Of a stretch of 39,040 nucleotides of DNA, positions 10,901-19,552 are shown piece by piece (positions within the stretch are counted from its first letter, which is position 1; the number at the start of each line of letters is the position of its first letter). The position numbers and the translations under genes were made by a program. The notes under the pieces are model-generated. The model was not told where the DNA came from. It saw only the letters and a list, made by a program, of their open reading frames with translations, and ran no database searches. Location: NCBI GenBank assembly GCA_002077045.2, contig KZ111148.1:1650138-1689177 (forward strand), read 5' to 3'. The DNA comes from Rachicladosporium sp. CCFEE 5018 (lineage: Eukaryota; Ascomycota; Dothideomycetes; Cladosporiales; Cladosporiaceae).

Positions 10901-12221
10901 TGATTTCTTCAAAAACGCGCAAGAGCACTGGGGCAAGTATCTCAAGACTTGGCTTCGTGCAGATCCGGCAAGAGCGAAGCTGTGTTGGATCAACGATGTC
11001 ATGGCTGACAAGGACTACGGGCACGCTAGTGAGATGCTCAAGATGGTCGCTACAGAGCAAGAGGACAGTCTGTGGAGCAAAGAAGTGCAGCTCTCGCTCG
11101 CCAAGCTCAGTCTGCTTGCCGCGTCGGCAACCAAGCCCTCATCCACGGACAAGCAACCCATGACCAGCCTCCTTGAAGGCGAGCTCCTCATCGCATCCAC
11201 GCAGCGCCGTGTGTACGCCTACCTACTCCCCGAGATCGACGCAGCGATAGACCCGCCGGCCGAACTCGAGATAGCACTTGAGCTCTATGCCAGGACTACA
11301 CGGAAGTACCATCCTACGCTCTATGCCCAACTGGAGAATACGCTGGGCAAGGTCGTATCACACATTGCGCTATCACTCGAAGAGCTCATCGATACTCTGA
11401 CCTTGACAGACCAGTACGACACCAGAGATCCCGACACCTCGCTTCACGAGTCCAGCTTCTACCTAGCGCTGCAAGTCCTGAACGTCAAGTGGCCCCATCT
11501 AGATCCTGGTCGCGCAGACTACCTCCTCCGCCTTATCTGGAAACGCGTATATGTATCTACCAACTGGGGCGCTTTAAATCGCAAGCACGAATCCAGACCC
11601 GAAGACGAAACACACGACCTCATGCGCAACACGCCGCTCTACCACCTCATCATGCTCGGCACGGAGAACCTGCTCTTCACGCAAGGCTTTACACAGATCT
11701 TGGCTCCTGCTGATGTTCACGACGCGGGGACTACCGCTGCTGAGCTCGCCTACTTGCAGCACGGCGACGACTGGCTCGCGGGCGCGATCAAGGACAACGA
11801 GTCTATGGATCGCACGCTCCTCTCAGCTATGGAGAAGTACAAGTGCGCTGAGTGGACTACGGAGTGCAAACGCCTGGCTCTGGCGGATCTCGAGATTCAT
11901 CGAGAAACCGAAGCTGCTGATCGTGAGGCTGAGGCGGGGTTTGAGGCGGAGCTTGAGGTTGCGACGAATGGATACCGGCCGGGCAACGGTGATGTGAGGG
12001 AGTGGATAGCTGATGAGGAGAGGGAGGAGCACGTGCTTGAGGAGAGTGATGGGGAGGCTGAGAGCGAGGAAGATCATGTGGACGAGCGGTGGGCCAGGGT
12101 CAGGGAGGGTGATTCGCCGCACTGGGCGGTGAAGATTGAGGATGATGAGGAGGTGGAGCAGGTTGCGGGGAGTGAGGTTGAGGACGAGGGTGCGGAGGAT
12201 GTTAGCATGGGCGAGGACTAG
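7989..12221 (+). CDS. NUP133: nucleoporin Nup133 (Y-complex subunit)
   Basis: Structural subunit of the nuclear pore Y (Nup84/Nup107) complex, found on both faces of the pore and needed for pore assembly and mRNA export. Single frame of 1410 residues, near the fungal family length. The N-terminal region is basic (R-R-K-R at 18-21 and R-R-K-R at 31-34, resembling a nuclear localisation signal). The Y-T-I-K-S-L-P-S-T-P-R-E-L segment introduces the Nup133/Nup155-like beta-propeller (about 115-510). An alpha-helical solenoid fills roughly 600-1330. The last 75 or so residues form a very acidic tail rich in Glu and Asp, ending V-S-M-G-E-D. No intron is needed. It is followed in tandem by the DUF3405 gene 338 bp downstream. 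Confidence 0.9.
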   Translation: MSSTATPEPEPRTLRTVRRKRHDDSLRTAPRRKRSKISEDSFVARGEEGQYEGHSASNGHAYPGGRKVSGPLNGDSSYHHLNGNLVVRGGRKSTATRTGRTDGAQVLTQNANYTIKSLPSTPRELKRAGNEFRGTLSASTGQALAVTRGQAFIWDYTSHATVTNPKVFDVPFSVKDADPLPFGALVSAGASTETGLLLLSAISGHVVFHESIERAASMGLFQERKPGVEGTIAGTFNGEHVTALTAADSAGFIVTFDSGRLAHLTLRDMQGKVRIQAQFLRAGSQVKTSIFDSIKGALGAAAWKMDSATVRKRAAGQRGQVQVVAITEQAELKVWEVDWSGRSHWTGSISFRNQLVDELRRSYAGETQGQAEQLVVLEFVFVEQQQASDAIEVHTVAADKPLDVLLLLRVGHVGQQLHFLCEMSLSGTSAMIKQMHMISSYQPTGSSTSAPKLVLPRPGHTAIIMFEDAIVMIALNRPNDADPEAQFHGDESYIAPQPFQDAVYLRSDKGCAFTGIDSEDTRSALAACCIFVQGAGLMRLAVNDSSEDPGLSQIPTKSKIEQAVFFGILPDNALDLSRYEKKTRTQPELENAVLAISHEVLMSRTSMISSSPVSIEDNLARRAKALNTLIAHVRSSYAPLSREATWRLLWDAERLAAGQALWQVSEKHRANAKLEEKPRATLLHECVRMLQEVEYTAAKQIPSSDEQLRQMFVLQLAYLDKILCHAYSVVHDLVEEGERPAAFILRLASEADDIWISVLETTLKFRVENAELYGLQPDDMPEGILTDEAAYIKIPEFWTSGQTMLKSIGPLTKLAGQISESAYEAETENLCGKVAIENAQLVQLTCHMYEERGHWTRSRGGSRYLAEAKALQENGIKARTEQLRDLVNIGQLPAALHLAEKYRDMHSLTRMIVDEATYLSQSYGESAGISREVVKPRMDENTARIGRYFRKFGDDFGNAVFDYGLMQGNAGDFFKNAQEHWGKYLKTWLRADPARAKLCWINDVMADKDYGHASEMLKMVATEQEDSLWSKEVQLSLAKLSLLAASATKPSSTDKQPMTSLLEGELLIASTQRRVYAYLLPEIDAAIDPPAELEIALELYARTTRKYHPTLYAQLENTLGKVVSHIALSLEELIDTLTLTDQYDTRDPDTSLHESSFYLALQVLNVKWPHLDPGRADYLLRLIWKRVYVSTNWGALNRKHESRPEDETHDLMRNTPLYHLIMLGTENLLFTQGFTQILAPADVHDAGTTAAELAYLQHGDDWLAGAIKDNESMDRTLLSAMEKYKCAEWTTECKRLALADLEIHRETEAADREAEAGFEAELEVATNGYRPGNGDVREWIADEEREEHVLEESDGEAESEEDHVDERWARVREGDSPHWAVKIEDDEEVEQVAGSEVEDEGAEDVSMGED

Positions 12222-12559
12222 GCCAGCCTAAATCGACCTGGCTGTGAGTCTTGCATGGCGTACGATAGACGTTGTACTATACCTGCCGTGCCATGTCTGC
12301 TCTCGTGCCCTGCGCTAGCTGCTTTGAGTGGGTTTGTTTGGCCGCGGCTTGGCTTCGAGTACACCATCTTGGACCTACCTGCGTTGGCATTACATTGTAG
12401 GTTGCATACAGCTTTCTCTCGCGTAGTATACTGTCTAGTCTCGCTTGTACATAGCACTGTATATTTGCATAGCCCTCCTAACTTGCCCATCGACACGCGA
12501 CACCCACCCTTACCACGAACCCCAATGCCCGTTCCTTAGACGACTCCCCATACGGCTCA
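12222..12559 (+). promoter_or_regulatory. intergenic region and leader of the DUF3405 gene, with a 4-codon upstream ORF
   Basis: The stretch separates two tandem + strand genes. The last 80 bases are rich in C and T, as in many fungal core promoters and leaders, and a TATATTT run lies about 100 bases before the start. An ATG at 12525 opens a reading frame of four sense codons ending with TAG at 12537-12539, 20 nt before the main ATG at 12560. It could lower initiation at the main start if the transcript begins upstream. The transcript start is not visible from sequence. Confidence 0.4.
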
Positions 12560-14932
12560 ATGCCCTCCCGCTACCGCTCCCTCTCCGGCGCCTGGCGATC
12601 AACAGAAAAGCCTCCAGATCCTGACTCCGACTCCGACACGGCACCCTCCCTGGTACAGTCCCACCCAATGCTCTCCCAACCCGCGCCCTCCTCCTCCTCC
12701 ACATCCTTCCCCAGCCTCGCCTACGCCCTCCCCCGCCGCCGCTTCACGCGCTACTTCACGCTCCTCACCTCCCTCGCTCTCGCCTCCTTCATCCTCTTCC
12801 TCTTCACAGGCGCCAGCCGGAGCCGCAGTCTCGTTGCCTCTGGACTGGGGAAGCCGCCCGCGGGGCCGCCGGCTTGGGAGCAGTTTCCTTTCTTGAAGAG
12901 GTATCATGGTGGGATTCGGACGTTGGTGGGAAGGGAGGGGAATGTGGCGGAGTATCCCGTGAGCGCGAGTGAGGAGGAAAGGAGGCTGGCGGCTGAGGCC
13001 ATGAGGGTTAAGGGGGAGGAGGATCGGGGCGTAGACGGGAGTAAGGGATTTGGGAAGCGGGGGGTGAGTAATACGTGGAGACAGGAGGTGGGTGTATTCA
13101 ACGCGCTCACCTTTAGCGTTCTGAGGGGTAAAGGCTACGAAGAGCCGGCGAAGTGCTGGTTGGATGCGGAGAAGAAGGTCGAGGTCCCGGAGGTGTGGGC
13201 TTATGAGGGTGTGACTGAGGGTTTCCCGGATCCGGTGATGGGAAGCTATGAGGCTTTGGGGCTGAGGAGGGATGTGTGTTTTGAGAGATTTGGGAGGTTG
13301 GGCGCGTATGGATATGGGTATAGTCGGAGGTATGGCGGGAGTGGAGCGGGGCTGGAGGGACATCGGGAGGGAGTAGAGGATGTGCTGCCAGAAGGGAAAG
13401 AGGTCGACTGGCGAGACGTGAAACTAGGCGAGGCACAGGAGTCGTGCGTGAAGGCGAACGCTGCGCGATTCAGACCTTTGCCGAAGGGGCGGAACCACTT
13501 CTTCACCAACATGGGCGCTGGCGGACCCAGTGCACACGCGATTAGATCTCCAGAAGAAGAAGAGCGGCCGGAGAAGAACAGCAAGGGCAAGAAGTACCTC
13601 CCTCGCACAGCCGTAATCATACGCGTATGGCAAGGTTACGACTTCACGCCTGAGAATCTCTTCTACCTCCGCGCCCTAGTCAACGAGCTCTCCCTCCAAT
13701 CCGGCGCCGAGTACGTAATTCACTTCCTCGTGCACGTCAAAGACGAGAACCTCCAAATCTGGGCCGACGACGCCGTCTACCAGCGAGTACTAGACGACAT
13801 CCTGCCCAAAGAGTTCCGCGGCATGGGAACGCTGTGGTCGGAACGCCAGATGGGGTTGATTTACGGCGGTCTGGCAGAGAGTTTCTACCGCGATCTCCCA
13901 GTCCACGGCGTGTACAGGAGTACATACATGCCCATGCAATATTTCGCGCACCAGCACCCCGAATACGACTTCTTCTGGCACTGGGAGATGGACATCCGCT
14001 ACACAGGGCACTTCTACCACCTCTTCGACCAAGTCTCTCATTGGGCCAAACAGCAACCGCGCAAAGGACTCTGGGAACGTAACGCGCGATTCTACATCCC
14101 CTCTGAGCACGGCACTTGGGAGGACTTCCGGCAGATGGTAAGAGTGCATATCGATCACGGCACAGCCAGCAAGACGAATATATACGCCAAGCCCGGGGCT
14201 CCAGACGCCTCGTCCACACGCCCGGAAGCACCGATATGGGGCCCGCTGCGCCCTGAAGGAGAAGGCGATAAAGTCGACGCGCCCGACGACGACCCCAAAC
14301 CCCCGACATCATACGACGCCGACGCATATACCTGGGGCGTAGGCGAAGAAGCGGACTTCATGACTTTCAACCCCCTCTTCGACCCGTCTGGCACGAATTG
14401 GATTCTGGCCGAAGATGTGACGGGGTACAACACGACAGCATCCTACCCGCCGCGACGGACGGCGATTATAACGGCTTCGAGGCTTAGCAGACGATTATTG
14501 GAGACGATGCATCGCGAGACGGCGTTGGAGAGACATTCGATGTTCTCTGAGATGTGGCCGGGGAGTGTTGCGCTGCATCACGGCTACAAAGCTGTGTATA
14601 TCCCTCATCCAGTGTATATCGACCGTGCGTGGCCGACGAGCTATGTAGCGGCTATCTTCAACAATGGGCGGAATGGTGCGAGCGGCGGATCTCGAACGAG
14701 CGTCTTCTCGGACGAAAGGCAGCATAACTTTCGCGGTACGACTTGGTACTATGATGCGGGCTTCGCAGGGAGTTTATGGCGGAGATGGCTGGGTTTGAAG
14801 GTCGATGGGGATGGTGGGGAGGAAGAGGAAGCGAGGGAGGATGGCGAGGGGAGGATGTGTTTGCCTGCCATGCTGCTGCATCCGGTCAAGGAGGCGAAGG
14901 TTGTGTTTGAGCATCAGGCTGGGGAGGGATAG
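12560..14932 (+). CDS. DUF3405 family type II membrane protein, possible Golgi glycosyltransferase-like
   Basis: Single exon, 790 residues, within the usual size of this fungal family (Pfam DUF3405). Residues 1-60 are Ser/Pro-rich and cytosolic-looking. One hydrophobic segment at about 68-88 (Y-F-T-L-L-T-S-L-A-L-A-S-F-I-L-F-L-F) makes it a type II signal-anchor protein. The conserved domain starts near 200. Family marks include A-V-I-I-R-V-W-Q-G-Y-D-F, F-F-W-H-W-E-M-D-I-R-Y-T-G-H, Y-I-P-S-E-H-G-T-W-E-D-F and E-E-A-D-F-M-T-F-N-P. The topology and the E-M-D-I-R acidic motif, which resembles a DxD metal site, suggest a Golgi glycosyltransferase-like enzyme. That is inference: the family has no established activity known to me. 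Confidence 0.88.
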   Translation: MPSRYRSLSGAWRSTEKPPDPDSDSDTAPSLVQSHPMLSQPAPSSSSTSFPSLAYALPRRRFTRYFTLLTSLALASFILFLFTGASRSRSLVASGLGKPPAGPPAWEQFPFLKRYHGGIRTLVGREGNVAEYPVSASEEERRLAAEAMRVKGEEDRGVDGSKGFGKRGVSNTWRQEVGVFNALTFSVLRGKGYEEPAKCWLDAEKKVEVPEVWAYEGVTEGFPDPVMGSYEALGLRRDVCFERFGRLGAYGYGYSRRYGGSGAGLEGHREGVEDVLPEGKEVDWRDVKLGEAQESCVKANAARFRPLPKGRNHFFTNMGAGGPSAHAIRSPEEEERPEKNSKGKKYLPRTAVIIRVWQGYDFTPENLFYLRALVNELSLQSGAEYVIHFLVHVKDENLQIWADDAVYQRVLDDILPKEFRGMGTLWSERQMGLIYGGLAESFYRDLPVHGVYRSTYMPMQYFAHQHPEYDFFWHWEMDIRYTGHFYHLFDQVSHWAKQQPRKGLWERNARFYIPSEHGTWEDFRQMVRVHIDHGTASKTNIYAKPGAPDASSTRPEAPIWGPLRPEGEGDKVDAPDDDPKPPTSYDADAYTWGVGEEADFMTFNPLFDPSGTNWILAEDVTGYNTTASYPPRRTAIITASRLSRRLLETMHRETALERHSMFSEMWPGSVALHHGYKAVYIPHPVYIDRAWPTSYVAAIFNNGRNGASGGSRTSVFSDERQHNFRGTTWYYDAGFAGSLWRRWLGLKVDGDGGEEEEAREDGEGRMCLPAMLLHPVKEAKVVFEHQAGEG

Positions 14933-15636
14933 TGGAACATGGACAGTGTGTTTCGATCGTTTGAGCGATGGCGTCTAGGGCTGGGCAATCTGGATATGCA
15001 TATGTGTAGAGTGTTGTAAGCTGTGTGTAGTACAAAGTAACAACTTGTGTTTGTGTAGAGTACCTAGCATCGAGGACCAAGATGTCGCTAGGCAAGATGC
15101 GTACACGGGATCTGCTTATTGGATGACACTCTCGAGGCACGTACAGCATTATCTCATTGCAGTATGGGATGCCCGCGCCGCCGCGTCTCAAATGGTCTGA
15201 CCTCAGGCTGGTGACGCAAGGTGTAGAGACGCGGGTCTCGCTACCCAAGCGCAGCCCTGAAGCTCAGTCTGCAGCGCCCTCATGATGGGCCTTGTGATGC
15301 TTGTGTAAAGCATCGTAGAAGGGCCGAGACTGTGGGAGTGCCGACCGCATCGCCAAAGTCCGTCATGCGCGTCTGTATAGCCAGCAGGTTTGATGGCGAC
15401 TCGAGAGCGTGACAAGCCACCTTGTCTACAGCGACTTTTGCAGTAACCAGTCGATTAAGCCCTGCGCTGTCGACTGCATGGAGCGGATGTGGCAGACCGC
15501 ATCTCACACTTTCTCCATACTGGCCGCTAATTGCCAACGCGCGGAGCGTTCTTCGTTCGACAGACGCGAGGTATCGCAGTGAGTGCACGACGCACGCAGC
15601 TCCATCCATCTCAGCTTCGTTGTTCACTGCTCCTGG
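14933..15636. other. convergent intergenic region, no gene seen
   Basis: About 700 bp between two converging genes, long for a 3'-3' gap here. Two overlapping antisense frames of about 115 codons (15280-15627 on the minus strand, 15422-15772 on the plus strand) start at GTG or TTG and match nothing I recognise. No repeat or RNA gene was identified. Probably 3' UTRs. Confidence 0.5.
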
Positions 15637-16143
15637 TCAGATGGAACGCCACTGGGACTCGACTAGAATAACTCGCCCGAACTCAGCCTTGAGTTCCTTC
15701 ACCGGACGCGCAGCCAGATACACAGTCAATACAGGCACCGCTCGGATCTTTGGGCCCAAAGACTTTATATAGGCTTCCCCTGTAGTCTGGAACGCATCAT
15801 CCGAAACCTCGCCATCCCCATCGCCAGCAGCGTTCGCAGTAGGTGGCTTGGGAGCAGACTTCCGTTCAACATCGATCATCAGCGATGAGAGGGATGTGTA
15901 CTGGAAGACTTTGATGCCCTTGAGTAAGAGATCCCGTTTAGCAATCTCGGTGACAGTGATGAGCTTGTTGGCATCCCGGTTGCTAGCTTGCAAGACGACG
16001 ATTGCTGGACTTGCAGCTTCGGGAGTGGGAGAAGTGAGCTTTGAGATCACTTGGGTTGTGCGAGTGGAGACTTGAGTACCCGAGCGAACGCGCATTCGCG
16101 CGAGGGCGTATTTGGACTCCAGGGTGGTGTCGTCGAAGGCCAT
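15637..16143 (-). CDS. Alba-like nucleic-acid-binding protein
   Basis: 168 residues, one exon. The segment A-I-V-V-L-Q-A-S-N-R-D-A-N-K-L-I-T-V-T-E-I-A-K-R (given in part; about residues 47-70) matches the Alba fold: a beta-strand, then the lysine-bearing loop and the helix that in eukaryotes contacts RNA or DNA. It continues to K-V-F-Q-Y-T-S-L. A polar insertion rich in Ala, Pro, Gly and Asp (about 92-115) precedes the final strands V-P-V-L-T-V-Y-L-A and the Phe-Gly-Arg-Val segment. Alba proteins in eukaryotes include RNase P/MRP subunits (Pop6/Pop7, Rpp20/Rpp25) and mRNA regulators. I cannot decide which branch this belongs to. The start has a good context (A at -3, G at +4). Confidence 0.75.
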   Translation of the reverse strand: MAFDDTTLESKYALARMRVRSGTQVSTRTTQVISKLTSPTPEAASPAIVVLQASNRDANKLITVTEIAKRDLLLKGIKVFQYTSLSSLMIDVERKSAPKPPTANAAGDGDGEVSDDAFQTTGEAYIKSLGPKIRAVPVLTVYLAARPVKELKAEFGRVILVESQWRSI

Positions 16144-17614
16144 GCTGATTTATCTAACACTCCACTCGAGTGTTACATGTACGGCGAGCAAAGCTCAACG
16201 GAGACAACTATGTGCCATGAGCAATCACTAGTGGTCGATAACGGACCACGCTCTCCTCATACATTTGGGTATTTCATGGAAGTGAGGTCTTGACCAGCTG
16301 TGAAATCACGGAATTCCTTGGCACGTCGATACCCGCGATTCATGCATGGCGTCGTGTTGCTCTCATCGACAGGTTGATAACTCCAGTGTTCGAACACCCC
16401 GCTCCCAAGTCGTAAAACCGGAGCCAATTGCGAGAATAGCACACCTTCAGTATACTTTTCTATAGCTTCAATGAGGCTTTTCGGCACTGACACCGACAGC
16501 TCGCACGACATTTGCACGGCAGCTGACAAGCTGCAGGCTCTAGACCAAATCACGATTGCCATTTCAAGGCCATCTTGGTTCGATAGAGTGGGAGGCGCCG
16601 AGCCGCTGCACTACGATGAGGCTTACGTGCAGTCCACGTGATGGATATGCAAGCCTCGCGATCTGATAGATGCGCTCTATCTAGGTTGCATGCCGGATGC
16701 ACACAGCTCTAGCAGGGGAAGCTCGCTGATGTCGCAAACGAGTCACAACTCTGCGACACCATCAGCACTCCCGCGCCGGGCCAGCGGGTTCGATGTTGAC
16801 ACGTCGTTGACATGGCATTCCTGGCTTTGCGATCGTGTCAGACACTGCTCATGCCACTGCCAACATGGCGACCTTGCATGTCCGGGCACCGAATATCTGC
16901 TCAACATCAGCAATACGGTCATAGCAGCCTTCTCGAAGCACAGAGTTCAGCAGAAGGAAAGCGTCAGATCTGGCGCACCAATAGGAGCAAACAGCGGTGC
17001 CGCGGTGCCAGGACGGTAGTGCGCGGGTGCGACGGGAAGGCGCAGATTATGCGTCAAGACTCGTCTTTTTGTGGGGACCTCCTTGTGCACTGTGCCGTTT
17101 CGTGAGCGCGCCCACATCTCTTGCTGTCCTCCTTCTGCTACACCACCACCACACCACTTCTAATCTTCCTCTTCTTCGATAACGGCTTCACTGCCTAGAC
17201 TACTTCTCTTTACGGCCTAATTACTGCACCACGCTGCGCCCTTTTCTTCGCGCCTTCCTCATAGACTTGTTTTATTACTTTTGCAGCGTTTGTTATTGTA
17301 CTACTACCGTCCTTTCCTTGCCGTCGACGCTCTTACCTCGTGCGACCTTAACTCCGACCTCCCGACTTCACGACATTTGTTGCCAACACTTTGCCACCGC
17401 AACACCACCACCACTCACACCTGTTGCTCCGACTCTCGACCTTCTTGCCACCAACTTCCGGCTGAGTCATACCTGGAAGCCCACCTCATCGCGAACGCTG
17501 CACACTTCGCGACAAGACCGGGTCTGTCGCATACAATACTACGGTCGTGTGAATGGCAATACGGACCATACATGAGCAGTCACTGGCTTAAGTCACCCTC
17601 CACCACTTGTCAAT
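16144..17614. promoter_or_regulatory. divergent intergenic region, Alba-like (-) / Ahc1-like (+)
   Basis: About 1.5 kb. From about 17100 onward it becomes strongly pyrimidine-rich with ACC repeats, the usual look of a fungal core promoter and leader, consistent with the Ahc1-like gene starting at 17615. TTTTATTACTTTTGCAG ending at 17286 looks like a splice acceptor, so a leader intron is possible, but no clear donor pairs with it. One uncertain minus-strand frame (16257-16562) is listed separately. Confidence 0.45.
16257..16562 (-). CDS. uncertain small hypothetical protein
   Basis: An ATG-initiated frame of 101 codons lies in the divergent spacer. It encodes an unrecognised peptide with balanced composition, including C-E-L-S-V-S-V-P-K-S-L-I-E-A-I-E-K-Y. 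The frame stays open for a further 16 codons upstream of the Met before a TAG, so it could be part of an exon. No domain, signal peptide or membrane segment is clear. It sits about 110 bp upstream of the Alba-like gene on the same strand and could also be part of that gene's leader. Chance occurrence in GC-rich DNA is quite possible. Confidence 0.2.
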   Translation of the reverse strand: MAIVIWSRACSLSAAVQMSCELSVSVPKSLIEAIEKYTEGVLFSQLAPVLRLGSGVFEHWSYQPVDESNTTPCMNRGYRRAKEFRDFTAGQDLTSMKYPNV

Positions 17615-17775
17615 ATGCAAAGTACGTTTCGTCTGGCGTGGGCCAACGAACAGCCGACTGGCAAGGCAGCAGCTCCTGCAGTGGTGCCTGCGGCCAACAA
17701 GGTCAACAAGAGAAAGCGCGCATCAAGTCCAGCTGCTTCGTCATTGTTCGACCCCGCAAAGAAGTCGAGATCTAG
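17553..17775 (+). promoter_or_regulatory. two upstream ORFs in the leader of the Ahc1-like gene
   Basis: An ATG at 17553 opens a 12-codon frame ending TAA at 17589-17591, just before the main start at 17615. A second ATG at 17572 opens a frame of 67 codons that overlaps the main start and ends TAG at 17773-17775 in a different frame. If transcription starts upstream and the leader is unspliced, both would hinder initiation at the main ATG. Whether the mature transcript includes them is unknown. Confidence 0.4.
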
Positions 17776-19552
17776 TCACATCTCGGCGCAAACACTGCCA
17801 CTTGACCTCGCAAACATCTCCAAGGACACCGTCTACCCAGCATCATTAGCGTACGCAACACCTGGAGCTACGCCAACGACAGCATTCAATCGCTCCGAGT
17901 ATCTTGCTGGCGCCTTGTCACCACACCATATCGACTTGAACCGCACCGACTCTGTGTTCGGTGAGTCACATCGGGAGCATACGCCAAGCAATCTCCCGGA
18001 CTCGAAGCCAAATATGCAGGTCAGCGATCACGAGATGCTTGATGTTTCGACAGCATCTATAGTCGAGATCGAGTCGAGAACGCCCTTACAACAGATGCTC
18101 GAGAACCAGCTTAACATGCAGATCCTGCTAAAGCACAACGAGCTACGGCTTATCGAGCAGGAGGAGGCGAAGTGTAAGATCGCGTTGGAGCAACTTCGAC
18201 GATGCGAGTTGCGACCTTTCCCGGGCACCTTGCGACCTTCCGAGGATGTGTCTACTGGTACCGGCTCGGCAATATATGCAGGCACTGCATCCTCTCAAGC
18301 TACGTTCGCTCCAGCTTATGGCGTGACAGACGGTCCATACAGTCGCCATTACGCTCAGTGGCTGTTGAAAGATCCTGCTTTCGACGCTGAGCGTGTCTCC
18401 TTCTACGCTGCACCCATCGAGACTCCAGAGCATGTTGCAAGCCGGTCAGGTCGTCCAATCGGATCTGGAAGGAAGACTGCTAGCAAAGCAATTGCCGCAC
18501 CTATTCAAACTGGCGCATTTCCGCCCAGTTTGCCAAACTATCCGCCACCACCGACAAGAAGGGAGAAATCTGGACCACTCATTCTGCGGAGATCCACAGA
18601 TGGGCGACTCGTGAAGCTGGTCTGCAACGACTGCAACCGCGGTGACATGAACAGCATTCAGGGCTTCCTGAACCACTGCCGTATAGCACACAAAGTGGAC
18701 TATAAGTCCCACGATCAAGCGGCTGTAAGCTGTGGCCGCCCGATGGACGACGACGAGATCGCCAGCTTACCTGCGGAAACGCAAGCCACTCCGGTATCGA
18801 AGCCAACTACCCGGGCAGCGCGCATGGCTACCGCACCAATGCAGCCGCTCCCGCACGGCGCTGTCCATCCGTACAATATTCAGGGCAACAGTCTACCACG
18901 AACCAAGCCTCAAGCGGCGGCCAGACGGCCCCCAATCAAGCCCGTAGCACTCCTCGCTCGACCGGGGCTGAGCAATGTCAGCCAATCAACACCACTCAAT
19001 CCGTCAAGCCGCGCTCCTCACCTGTCAGCCCTGCTTGCGAAGAATAACATGGGAGTGAACCTGGATCTTGCAATTACCAACGCTCGCCGACCCATCGACG
19101 CATCTCACGACGATGACCACCTGCTCTCGCCGCGAGAATCTGGTCCAATGTCGCCCGACGAGACTCCGGCGCCCTCGCGTGGAAAGTCGCTGCCACTGAC
19201 TCATCCAGGCGCACCCCGCCCATCCAGTCGCAAAGGCTACCGTCAACCTGCACAGCACCAACCTTCGCCTCTAGCGCTTGACGCCCAGCATGAGCGTCTG
19301 CATGCTTCATCACTGTCGCCACACACTGTGGATGACCCTGGACTGATTAGCGATCGCGAGGATGAGGACGAGCACGGCTCTGCTTCGGAAGAAGAGGGTC
19401 ATGCGCCTGTACCGAGAGGAGCAGGTCTTTTACCCGTCACTGCGAGAGCTTGCACCGATGCCATGGATCTGGATGTTGAGGTCGATGAGGACGTGATAGG
19501 GGAGCACGAAGGTCGGGTGAGGGTTGGAGGCAAGGGCAGGAAGCTCGGGTGA
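17615..19552 (+). CDS. Ahc1-like C2H2 zinc-finger protein of the ADA histone acetyltransferase complex
   Basis: 645 residues, single exon. The central block L-V-K-L-V-C-N-D-C-N-R-G-D-M-N-S-I-Q-G-F (from about residue 332) continues through L-N-H-C-R-I-A-H and fits the C2H2 finger of fungal Ahc1-like proteins, with paired Cys and paired His. Ahc1 in yeast holds the Gcn5-Ada2-Ada3 ADA complex together. A helical segment at about 150-195 (Q-Q-M-L-E-N-Q-L-N-M-Q-I-L-L-K-H-N-E-L-R) is probably a coiled coil and ends in the conserved R-R-C-E-L-R-P-F. The N-terminus M-Q-S-T-F-R-L-A-W is typical, supporting the start, and K-R-K-R near 31 may be a nuclear signal. The rest is low-complexity Ser/Pro. The C-terminus is acidic, then basic. 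Membership in ADA is by family, not shown here. Confidence 0.75.
   Translation: MQSTFRLAWANEQPTGKAAAPAVVPAANKVNKRKRASSPAASSLFDPAKKSRSSHISAQTLPLDLANISKDTVYPASLAYATPGATPTTAFNRSEYLAGALSPHHIDLNRTDSVFGESHREHTPSNLPDSKPNMQVSDHEMLDVSTASIVEIESRTPLQQMLENQLNMQILLKHNELRLIEQEEAKCKIALEQLRRCELRPFPGTLRPSEDVSTGTGSAIYAGTASSQATFAPAYGVTDGPYSRHYAQWLLKDPAFDAERVSFYAAPIETPEHVASRSGRPIGSGRKTASKAIAAPIQTGAFPPSLPNYPPPPTRREKSGPLILRRSTDGRLVKLVCNDCNRGDMNSIQGFLNHCRIAHKVDYKSHDQAAVSCGRPMDDDEIASLPAETQATPVSKPTTRAARMATAPMQPLPHGAVHPYNIQGNSLPRTKPQAAARRPPIKPVALLARPGLSNVSQSTPLNPSSRAPHLSALLAKNNMGVNLDLAITNARRPIDASHDDDHLLSPRESGPMSPDETPAPSRGKSLPLTHPGAPRPSSRKGYRQPAQHQPSPLALDAQHERLHASSLSPHTVDDPGLISDREDEDEHGSASEEEGHAPVPRGAGLLPVTARACTDAMDLDVEVDEDVIGEHEGRVRVGGKGRKLG

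Noticed and set aside
12599..13363. 254-codon minus-strand frame rich in Pro, Ser and His
   Set aside because: Antisense shadow of the GC-rich 5' half of the DUF3405 gene.
15280..15772. Two overlapping antisense frames of about 115 codons
   Set aside because: Both start at GTG or TTG, one runs into the Alba-like gene antisense, and neither resembles a known protein.
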